This document shows positions 1 to 5,014 of a stretch of 7,161 bases of DNA, piece by piece; within the stretch, counting starts at the first letter, position 1; the number at the start of each line of letters is the position of its first letter. A program made the position numbers and the translations under genes. Source of the stretch: Bdellovibrionaceae bacterium UBA2316 (GTDB lineage Bacteria; Bdellovibrionota; Bdellovibrionia; Bdellovibrionales; Bdellovibrionaceae); the NCBI GenBank assembly GCA_002345205.1, contig DDVI01000036.1, forward strand, positions 1-7,161. The letters are read 5' to 3'. The notes beneath the pieces were generated by a model. That model was not told where the DNA came from. It saw only the letters and a program-made list of their open reading frames with translations, and did not search any database.

Positions 1-8
1 CTGTTTGG

Positions 9-89
9 TTAAGCATGAAAAAGTTTAATATCTTCGATAATTATATCTTGAATGCCTAAAAGCTGACTGATAACGTATTTAAAGTCCAT
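9..89 (-). CDS. 26-residue ORF, possible truncated transposase N-terminus
   Basis: A short minus-strand frame starts with ATG (89-87) and stops at TAA (11-9). An AAAGGA sequence about seven bases upstream of the ATG is a good ribosome binding site, which is the main reason to list it. The product includes QLLGIQDIIIEDIKLF. This resembles in style the first residues of ISL3-type transposases, which begin with a Q-L-L-G/N-type helix and a short beta strand, but the match rests on memory of the family and is weak. If it is a transposase, it is broken by the stop at codon 27 or shifted out of frame at the window edge. It could equally be an unrelated small peptide or chance. Confidence 0.25.
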   Translation of the reverse strand: MDFKYVISQLLGIQDIIIEDIKLFHA

Positions 90-375
90 CCTTGGTTCCT
101 TTGTTAATCTTTTGTAGTAAAAAAAATAAACAATAGGATCACCAAAAGGTGGACTTTTTTCTTTTTTTATCTCTTAAAATTTTATCGAAATAACAATTAT
201 CGCCTCAACGACCCCTGGTTGTTACGGGGAACCCAATACGGAAATCGACCCACTTATCTCTCCATCCTACAAGCGATCATCAAGGTAATCAATCTTTGCC
301 ATCTGCAATATAATGGACCTAGGTATTTTGAGGCTTTCAGGGCTTGTTAAAATTCCTTGAAGTAGCGGTCTTTGA
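90..375. other. Gap without a convincing gene
   Basis: A T-rich stretch at 154-169 follows a small CACC-AAAA-GGTG hairpin (140-151). This could be a weak plus-strand terminator or the end of a decayed insertion sequence. From about 166 to 351 one plus-strand frame is open, but it has no good start, no binding site and no family I recognise. Its last residues (YNGPRYFEAFRAC, just before the TAA at 349-351) loosely resemble the stretch around a recombinase zinc ribbon, so this may be degraded upstream sequence of the recombinase remnant that follows. Confidence 0.3.
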
Positions 376-993
376 CCAGAAGGCCCCTTTATTGAAGAAA
401 AATTTGCCCAAGAATTGTTGACCCAAGCCAAGCGCGTTCATCAAATAAATCCAGGATCGAAAGAAGCCGAAAAGTGTAATCACATTATTTTCAACGTCGA
501 TAGACAGCTTGAGGTTATGGCTGAAAGACTTGCCACACTTCCAGAGTCAATTTCACCAACGCCGATTTACAAACAAATGGAAAAATTAGAAGAGAAGAAA
601 AAGGAAGCCCAGAACAAAATTACACAAATGCAATCAACGGGTTTTATCAAAGATGAACCTTGTGAACTTCAAGATTTTCAAAAGTTTTTGAAGTCAGTCA
701 GGGAGCTTTTAAAGAGAGAGGATAATCTGAAAGTCAGGATGAAGATCATTAGATTATTGGTTTATAAAATCCATATTATCCCAGACGGATTTGAGGCTCA
801 TTTCAAAGTTGGCGAATCTTATGTGAAGATATTTTTGATTAATTTTGGAAAAGCAGAGAGACAAAGCGATCAAGGTGAAAATCAATTTACAGATTTACAA
901 AAAAGAAACGCGTTACCTGAAATTTCTTCAGGTAACGCGTCGCAATTTTTTTGGCATTTTAGTTCGAATACTTGTCAGAATGGTGCCCCCTAG
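376..993 (+). pseudogene. Large serine recombinase, C-terminal remnant
   Basis: Large serine recombinases carry out site-specific integration or excision of mobile DNA. Only the C-terminal part is present. The frame is open from the stop at 373-375. It contains a long charged helical stretch (QLEVMAERLATLP, then YKQMEKLEEKKKEAQNK) typical of the recombinase coiled coil, then KIIRLLVYKIHIIPDGFEAH and FKVGESYVK, which match the small beta-rich segment near the end of this family. The tail SSNTCQNGAP is also like the tails seen in these proteins. The N-terminal resolvase catalytic domain with its serine, the recombinase domain and the zinc-ribbon cysteines are all missing upstream, and the only available start is a TTG at 415 without a binding site. 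A terminator hairpin lies inside the last part of the frame. Family assignment is fairly secure; it is judged non-functional because the catalytic half is absent. Confidence 0.75.
908..952 (+). terminator. Strong intrinsic terminator inside the recombinase frame
   Basis: A perfect 14-base-pair stem (ACGCGTTACCTGAA at 908-921 with its complement at 927-940) closes a 5-base loop (ATTTC). It is followed by CGCAA and seven T residues (946-952). An A-rich run precedes the stem, so it may also work for minus-strand transcripts. It lies 41 bases before the frame's stop codon, so full-length recombinase mRNA would end before its stop. This suggests either that the true end of the gene lay earlier or that the frame runs into foreign sequence. 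Confidence 0.8.
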
Positions 994-1013
994 CGGTCGA
1001 TCTTCGAACCGTC
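981..1013 (-). other. Weak tRNA-3'-end-like stretch
   Basis: Read on the minus strand, this segment contains GGTTCGAA, like the T-loop core of a tRNA, and ends in GGGGGCACCA, like an acceptor strand with discriminator base and CCA. Integrases of mobile elements often read into the antisense strand of a tRNA 3' end at their attachment site, and the recombinase frame ends exactly here in NGAP. However, the T-arm cannot be folded with normal 5+7+5 geometry, and I find no D-arm or anticodon arm on the far side. At best it is a decayed attachment-site remnant. Confidence 0.2.
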
Positions 1014-1070
1014 CTTTCTAGCGATTCTGAAAATTTAAATGCTTGAAATTACTTATGAAATGAGTTTTTG

Positions 1071-1138
1071 TGGAGAACAGGTTTCACCCAGAAAAAGCCT
1101 GTTCTTAGGCTGGAGAACGTTCTCTAGATTGTTCTCCA
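1071..1138. repeat. Cluster of GAGAAC / GTTCTC half-sites
   Basis: TGGAGAAC occurs at 1071-1078 and again at 1111-1118, exactly 40 bases apart. The inverse GTTCTC occurs at 1119-1124 and 1131-1136, with a variant GTTCTT at 1101-1106. Two of these abut to give a perfect 12-base palindrome, GAGAACGTTCTC (1113-1124). AGAACAGG (1074-1081) also pairs with CCTGTTCT (1098-1105). The arrangement of direct and inverted copies resembles a multi-site operator or recombination site, but it could be only nested hairpins of a terminator. No known protein site is assigned. Confidence 0.55.
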
Positions 1139-1145
1139 ATTTTTT
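1111..1145 (+). terminator. Terminator-like hairpin with T-tract
   Basis: TGGAGAAC (1111-1118) pairs with GTTCTCCA (1131-1138) across a 12-base loop, followed by A and six T residues (1140-1145). This has the form of a plus-strand intrinsic terminator, though the stem is only moderately stable and one arm is shared with the palindrome at 1113-1124. It lies about 200 bases after the stronger terminator of the recombinase remnant. Confidence 0.5.
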
Positions 1146-1377
1146 ACCTATATTCGCAAAGTGGGATATATTCGGATTTAAAGCCTAGAGTGTTCGTTTG
1201 TATATACAGAATGTATGGTATTCTATTCTCGATATGACGCGAATAAAAGCTCTTTCTTCAAACATTTAGTTTACAAAATCAACGAAAATCATCATAGACC
1301 ACCGCTCTGAAATTTATTGTATATCAACAGACCCAATGTCGTGCCTCAAATGCCAAAACCTTTCAGCGCGATTTGAC

Positions 1378-1812
1378 TTACTGAAAAATGGATCGGCATT
1401 GAGAAGTTGCAATTTGTTTCGAGTTCAAAGTTAGTGAACCTGATTTTCCATCGAAGTTTATTTCACCCGACTGGCCGGCTACTGAAACAGTCCCTGAAAT
1501 TCTAACGCCGTTAGCGGATATCGTACCACCTTTATAAATCATTCTGTGCCCACCACGAGCAGAAATTTCCACCAAGGAGTGAATATCTGAAATGGCAACA
1601 TTGCCAACAGACTCAGAGACTGCGCCAAAAATTTCAATGGATTTTAATTCTAAATCGTTTTGTTGAAGATCACAATGAATCAAATTTCTCACGGTTGAAG
1701 GCCCGACTTGAGCCGGTCCACGCAGTTTTTTTTCGATGTTTTTAGTCGATTCTATTTTCGCCATTGCAGCCGATGTTGTTAACGTAAGAAAAATAACAAG
1801 AATTAATTTCAC
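1378..1812 (-). CDS. Small exported protein, unknown function
   Basis: The 144-residue product begins with a clear type I signal peptide: a lysine, a hydrophobic run (LILVIFLTLTTSAA) and a likely cleavage site AMA|K after residue 18. The mature part is about 126 residues. It has two cysteines (47 and 139) that could form one disulfide, and a C-terminal half rich in short alternating stretches with glycine and serine (GTISANGVRISGTVSVAG, then SGEINFDGKSGSLTLNS), which suggests a beta-sheet fold. I recognise no domain or catalytic motif. The start is GTG at 1812, chosen because GGAGG lies four bases upstream and the signal peptide starts there. It is transcribed away from the peptidase locus and lies alone between two recombinase remnants, so it may be cargo of a decayed mobile element or an unrelated resident gene. 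Confidence 0.85.
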   Translation of the reverse strand: MKLILVIFLTLTTSAAMAKIESTKNIEKKLRGPAQVGPSTVRNLIHCDLQQNDLELKSIEIFGAVSESVGNVAISDIHSLVEISARGGHRMIYKGGTISANGVRISGTVSVAGQSGEINFDGKSGSLTLNSKQIATSQCRSIFQ

Positions 1813-1816
1813 TTAG

Positions 1817-1821
1817 CCTCC
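1817..1821 (-). promoter_or_regulatory. Ribosome binding site fixing a GTG start
   Basis: GGAGG on the minus strand lies four bases (CTAA) before the GTG at 1812. It is the only canonical Shine-Dalgarno sequence found for a full gene in this window and it decides the GTG start. Confidence 0.75.
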
Positions 1822-1904
1822 GATAATCTATCTAAATTCTGTCATAGAAAGACTGAGGGTTCATTGCATAAATGATGAACTAAACTAAAGACCAATACTC
1901 GGCG

Positions 1905-2115
1905 GTGAGTCAACTTTTGGGGAAAGAAAAAAATGGACGACACATTCCGAGCCAAACTGAAATCAACATGATGGAAAAAATGAAAAATTTACGCAGCGAA
2001 AGATATTCTTTTCATCAGATAGCGGATGTTTTGCAAGGTTTAAATCTACCAACAGCGTAAAGGGAAATGGACAGGGAGAACCATTCAGAGAATACTCAAT
2101 CGTTGTAATGAATGA
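1905..2115 (+). pseudogene. Frameshifted recombinase helix-turn-helix remnant
   Basis: One frame reads from GTG (1905) to a TAA at 2058-2060 and contains GRHIPSQTEINMMEKMKNLR then SERYSFHQIADVLQGLNLPT. The next frame continues with RKGKWTGRTIQRILNRCNE to a TGA at 2113-2115. Skipping one base (G2055) joins them into LNLPTRKGKWTGRTIQRIL. This matches the DNA-binding end of the recombinase domain of serine recombinases (E-x2-x-M-x2-LR, then SF-x-x-IA-x-x-L-N, then a PT-x-KGGKW-x-x-TV-x-x-IL pattern). The joined protein would be about 69 residues, without the catalytic domain and without upstream coding sequence (stop at about 1881-1883). It is either a decayed fragment of a large recombinase or a small stand-alone HTH protein inactivated by a one-base insertion. 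No binding site supports the GTG. It cannot be the missing front part of the remnant at 376-993, because it lies downstream of it. Confidence 0.7.
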
Positions 2116-2120
2116 GTATT
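2091..2120 (+). repeat. Inverted repeat at end of HTH remnant
   Basis: AATACTCA (2091-2098) pairs with TGAGTATT (2113-2120) across a 14-base loop and overlaps the shifted stop codon. Only a short T run follows, so as a terminator it is weak. Confidence 0.35.
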
Positions 2121-2153
2121 TTGACGATCTTCATTTCCAATTTAGATTACAAT

Positions 2154-2219
2154 AAATTAATAGGCACGTTAGTCTAGTGCTCAAAACAGCATAACTTTGA
2201 TATAATTGTAGTCACATGC
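2154..2219 (+). promoter_or_regulatory. Promoter module, copy 1 (for the lipoprotein unit)
   Basis: A perfect -10 box TATAAT (2201-2206) is preceded by GA, and upstream lies the element TTAGTCTAGTG (2169-2179). The same 66-base layout recurs at 4551-4616 without gaps, with 51 of 66 positions identical, including AAATTAATA at the left end, TTAGTCTAGTG, GCATAA-TTTGATATAAT, and ATGC after the -10 box. The sequence in the -35 position with 17-base spacing (TGCTCA) is a poor match to TTGACA, so an activator or a different sigma-factor preference is possible. The conserved TAGTCTAGT contains a direct repeat of TAGT and could be its site. Confidence 0.75.
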
Positions 2220-2326
2220 CGCTAGAATATCAAACGTCCAACACAAGCTCCAGTAATAAAAAAACGAGGTTATCAATTCTATTGTCGTTTTCTACTGGAG
2301 CAGCTACCGATAAGAGACTTAAATGA
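2216..2326 (+). CDS. 36-codon leader ORF overlapping the lipoprotein start
   Basis: The ATG lies ten bases after the -10 box, at the same place where the second promoter copy has the start codon of its gene, so it could be read from a leaderless transcript. The frame has 36 codons and ends in TGA (2324-2326) overlapping the ATG of the lipoprotein gene (2323) as ATGA, the usual form of coupled translation. The peptide (MPLEYQTSN..., rich in Ser, Thr, Lys) has no signal peptide and no family I know, so its sequence may matter less than its translation. The frame also passes through the hairpin at 2247-2301. It could still be a chance frame in an untranslated leader. Confidence 0.4.
   Translation: MPLEYQTSNTSSSNKKTRLSILLSFSTGAATDKRLK
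2247..2301 (+). promoter_or_regulatory. Nested hairpin in the lipoprotein mRNA leader
   Basis: GCTCCAGTA (2247-2255) pairs perfectly with TACTGGAGC (2293-2301). Inside it, AAAACGA (2261-2267) pairs with TCGTTTT (2285-2291), leaving a 17-base apical loop. The structure lies between the promoter and the lipoprotein start at 2323, and no T-tract follows, so it is not a simple terminator. It could stabilise the mRNA or control access to the start region. A ribosome translating the leader ORF would open it. Confidence 0.55.
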
Positions 2327-4500
2327 AATTTAACATTTTTAAAAAATCTATAAAAGCCACTCTAATTTTAAGTGTCGTATTTATTCTTACAAATTGCACT
2401 TCTCAGCCTATCTACCAAAATTCAGATAATACTAACAGGATGAAAAGGAATATTGCTTCAGATAATTATTTCTCACCTAGGGATATAAAGGATTCCCCCT
2501 ACAGACACATCAAAATAATAGATTATAAGAAGGCTATGTTTGGGTTCAATAAATATATTCGATCAAGGCCCATAAAGATTCCTTTTCAGGATCAGGATAC
2601 GCGCTGGACCTGGGCAAGCGAGCTAGCTCAAAAGAGTAAGAATTTTTTCTCAATTCTTCCAATTAGGGGTGAGATTTCAAATCAAACTCTACTAAGTAAT
2701 ACGGCTTTTTTAAAAAAGATGAATGAGGAAAAAGGGAATCAATTCTATTCAAATGCTCGCTGGCAGATGAAAAAAGAAGGATTTGCGACAAGACCACCGG
2801 CAAAACTTTTTGCTTATCAAATCTTTAATCGATCACCTCAAAATAAGCCTTCAATTTTAATCTGGGCTAAAGAACACGGTAATGAACTAATGACGACAGA
2901 GTTTACAACTCAACTTGCAGAATTCTTTTTGTTTCATCTTCAAGGATTGGGCGAGGAGTACGTTAACAAAGTCGTTCAGGATTTGTTCAGCAAATTGAAT
3001 ATCATTATCGTTCCAGACATGACTCCAAATAAGAATTTTAAAACTTTTGAAGATGCTTCAAGTACAATGGAAGACTTCAATGGCTATGGCAGTGTTCTCC
3101 AGCCATTTAACTATGATTCTGATAATCCCGATGACTATGTACTAGCACCTGAAGCTTCGTATTTGAAACGATTGATTTTAGGACTAGATAACTTAGTTTT
3201 GGGAATCTCTATTCACACACCATTTGGTGTGGGTGTTATATCTGGACCCGATGATTCTGTTGCCGAATTCAATCGTTACTTGATCGGTGAAGCCGCTGTA
3301 GTTTCCGGCTATGTTTCGCAGTTTATAGATCGATTGGATGTTGCGGACGACAGTTATCTTCGGCCAAAAGGTCAATTCCGCACAGCGCATGAGCAAGTAA
3401 GTGCGGGCACTGAAAACGCCGTAAGTTATTTTTCTCGAATGAAGGTAGCACCCTCTATCTTACTCGAATTGGACTATGGAGTGCCCGAACACGCTGTGGT
3501 AGATTCAGATTGTAAAATGCATCACAATGGAAGGTCGTGCACTTATTTTGTTCAGCCTCATTTAGTGAAGTATATGCCGTATACTCTAAGACTCATGGAA
3601 ATCATGGCGGCAATAAGCAGATCAAGTGCTCCAAACAGTCCGCAATTACAAGGATCTTTTGTAAGCAAGAATTCTGCAAAAAACCTTCTGATCACAGATA
3701 CCAATTTCTTCAACCGTTTAACTCCACTTGATATTAAATTACGAATGGGAAATTCGCAAAATATTACCAAAGAAGATTTTAAGATTTTTGTTCAAGAACA
3801 ATCGTTAGATTGGGAGCCTCAAGAAAAAGAACGCATTAATAAAATGCTTAGTTGGATTGATGGTAGGCTGAATGCTCTTAAAATTAAACTAAACATTCCG
3901 ACAAAAATATCATTTGTTAAAACCACTGGAAAAGAAGAGGGAAACCTGCCGTACACAAGAGGAAAAAATATTGTTCTTCCTCGGGATATTATTTATTCAC
4001 AAGATCTGTTGTTCACAATTTGCCATGAACTGTTTCATATTTATACAAGAAATAATCCGCAAAATCGAAACGAGTTATATCGCTTAATTGGATTTAAAAA
4101 AGATTCTTCTAATCTATTATCCAAGTTTCCAGATAAAAATAAAATTCTGACAAATCCTGATGTTGAAGAAATTGATTACTCAATATCGTTACAATACCAA
4201 AATAAAAATATTGAAGCGATTCCTCTTACGCTAAGTAAAGTTGATGAAAGCATGACTATTAAAGGCGCGACCTTTTCAAGCGGTATCGATTTTAAGTTGT
4301 GGAGTTCTATTGGAAAACTGATCGATCCTTCTGAAACCGATTTTGATAAGGCATCCGGCTCAAATACTGCGTTTAATTTTCATCCTGAAGAGATATTAGC
4401 CGAAAACTTTGCGGTTTTACTTACTATTGATATTCAAAAGTCAAAAAGCCCTGAACAGATACTCATGCTATTAAACTATTTGCAAAAAACCAGACATTAA
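2323..4500 (+). CDS. Lipoprotein with M14 carboxypeptidase-like and HExxH domains
   Basis: The 725-residue product starts with a lipoprotein signal peptide: basic start, hydrophobic run to residue 22, and lipobox LTNC with lipidated Cys25. It should be membrane anchored and face the periplasm or the outside. Residues about 160-430 look like an M14 zinc carboxypeptidase: WAKEHGNE gives the HxxE zinc pair His185 and Glu188, SIHTP gives the third ligand His298, and LLELDYG gives the catalytic Glu382; the spacings (113 and 84) are similar to carboxypeptidase A. The usual NPDG region appears as a variant PDMTPNKNF (231-239). Residues about 500-725 hold a second possible zinc site, CHELFH (His568, Glu569, His572), and HPEEILAENFA (687-697), where Glu690 or Glu694 may be the third ligand, as in gluzincins. 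Two metallopeptidase domains in one lipoprotein is unusual. The start is supported by the signal peptide; the binding site (AAGAGA) is weak. M14 is fairly sure, the second domain's family is not known to me. Confidence 0.85.
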   Translation: MKFNIFKKSIKATLILSVVFILTNCTSQPIYQNSDNTNRMKRNIASDNYFSPRDIKDSPYRHIKIIDYKKAMFGFNKYIRSRPIKIPFQDQDTRWTWASELAQKSKNFFSILPIRGEISNQTLLSNTAFLKKMNEEKGNQFYSNARWQMKKEGFATRPPAKLFAYQIFNRSPQNKPSILIWAKEHGNELMTTEFTTQLAEFFLFHLQGLGEEYVNKVVQDLFSKLNIIIVPDMTPNKNFKTFEDASSTMEDFNGYGSVLQPFNYDSDNPDDYVLAPEASYLKRLILGLDNLVLGISIHTPFGVGVISGPDDSVAEFNRYLIGEAAVVSGYVSQFIDRLDVADDSYLRPKGQFRTAHEQVSAGTENAVSYFSRMKVAPSILLELDYGVPEHAVVDSDCKMHHNGRSCTYFVQPHLVKYMPYTLRLMEIMAAISRSSAPNSPQLQGSFVSKNSAKNLLITDTNFFNRLTPLDIKLRMGNSQNITKEDFKIFVQEQSLDWEPQEKERINKMLSWIDGRLNALKIKLNIPTKISFVKTTGKEEGNLPYTRGKNIVLPRDIIYSQDLLFTICHELFHIYTRNNPQNRNELYRLIGFKKDSSNLLSKFPDKNKILTNPDVEEIDYSISLQYQNKNIEAIPLTLSKVDESMTIKGATFSSGIDFKLWSSIGKLIDPSETDFDKASGSNTAFNFHPEEILAENFAVLLTIDIQKSKSPEQILMLLNYLQKTRH

Positions 4501-4550
4501 AATATATGGCTCCCGTAATCCATGAGTTTGCGCAGGTACTCTATGCATGT

Positions 4551-4616
4551 AAATTAATAATCACTTTAGTCTAGTGTCCATTGCTGCATAATTTTGATAT
4601 AATCAAATTCAAATGC
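4551..4616 (+). promoter_or_regulatory. Promoter module, copy 2 (for the exported peptidase unit)
   Basis: This is the second copy of the module at 2154-2219. TATAAT lies at 4598-4603 and the TTAGTCTAGTG element at 4566-4576. The -35 position at 17-base spacing is TGTCCA. The module ends on the ATG (4613-4615) of the next gene. With transcription starting 6 to 9 bases after TATAAT, the mRNA would have almost no untranslated leader. It lies in a 112-base gap after the lipoprotein gene, in which I see no terminator, so read-through from unit 1 is also possible. Confidence 0.75.
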
Positions 4617-5014
4617 ATCTATCTAATCTTTTATTTTTAATGTCAATTTTCTGTAGCCATTCGTTCGCCAACTTGCCCAACGAATTATGGTCATGGAATA
4701 TCGATGGTGCATTTTACTCACTTTCTTTTAGTTCAAGTGAGATTACATTTAGTTCGGGAAATAAAAATTCAAAAATAAAATTATCAAAATGCAATAAAAA
4801 ATACGGAAGAGAGTTTTACAAAAAATTTAAATCGAATATAGAAGCATACTCAGAAACAGGAACCACTCCTAAAGATTATTCGTCAATTACAGTAAGAAGC
4901 CCATCCCTAGGAAATTTTGATGTCAGTAGAGGATCAAAATTGGGACTCACTCTGATAGATTTTAAAAGTGAAATAGATCAACTATCCGCACAGGCAAGTA
5001 TACCATGCCGATAA
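4613..5014 (+). CDS. Small exported protein preceding and overlapping a peptidase gene
   Basis: The 133-residue product has a type I signal peptide (hydrophobic core LLFLMSIF, likely cleavage HSFA|N after residue 19). The mature part, about 114 residues, begins NLPNELWSWNIDGAFYSLSF and looks rich in beta strands, with a helical, charged middle (KKYGREFYKKFKSNIEAY). It has two mature cysteines, 60 and 132, which could pair. I recognise no family. No Shine-Dalgarno sequence precedes the ATG, which lies nine bases after the -10 box, so translation is probably leaderless. The signal peptide at this ATG supports the start. The last 10 bases overlap the start of the peptidase gene, so the two are likely made together; the small protein could be a chaperone, inhibitor or subunit of the peptidase, but only the gene arrangement supports that. 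Confidence 0.85.
   Translation: MHLSNLLFLMSIFCSHSFANLPNELWSWNIDGAFYSLSFSSSEITFSSGNKNSKIKLSKCNKKYGREFYKKFKSNIEAYSETGTTPKDYSSITVRSPSLGNFDVSRGSKLGLTLIDFKSEIDQLSAQASIPCR

Larger units (their letters stand above)
994..1377. other. Non-coding stretch between recombinase remnant and exported-protein gene
   Basis: No gene is supported here. The notable content is the GAGAAC/GTTCTC repeat cluster and its terminator-like hairpin at 1071-1145. A 31-codon frame from ATG at 1214 has no ribosome binding site and is not called. The rest (1146-1377) is AT-rich without clear repeats, and I see no obvious terminator for the minus-strand gene that ends at 1378. Confidence 0.5.

Noticed and set aside
1113..1124. 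GAGAACGTTCTC as a LexA (SOS) box
   Set aside because: It has GAAC and GTTC halves, but with no spacer between them instead of the four bases of the classical GAAC-N4-GTTC site, and no damage-response gene is near.
1071..1138. CRISPR-like array
   Set aside because: The repeats are only 8 bases, partly inverted, and there are no equal-length spacers or cas genes.
1214..1309. Plus-strand 31-codon ORF starting with ATG
   Set aside because: No ribosome binding site, no family likeness and no sign of selection; likely chance in AT-rich DNA.
376..2115. The two recombinase pieces as one interrupted gene
   Set aside because: The helix-turn-helix piece should come before the coiled-coil C-terminal piece but lies after it on the same strand, so they must come from different genes or from a rearrangement.
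3193..3396. Minus-strand open frame of 67 codons inside the lipoprotein gene
   Set aside because: It lies antisense to the M14 zinc-ligand region, has no binding site and no protein-like features.
3537..3770. Two small frames, one on each strand, inside the lipoprotein gene
   Set aside because: Both overlap well-supported coding sequence in other frames and show no start signals or domain features.
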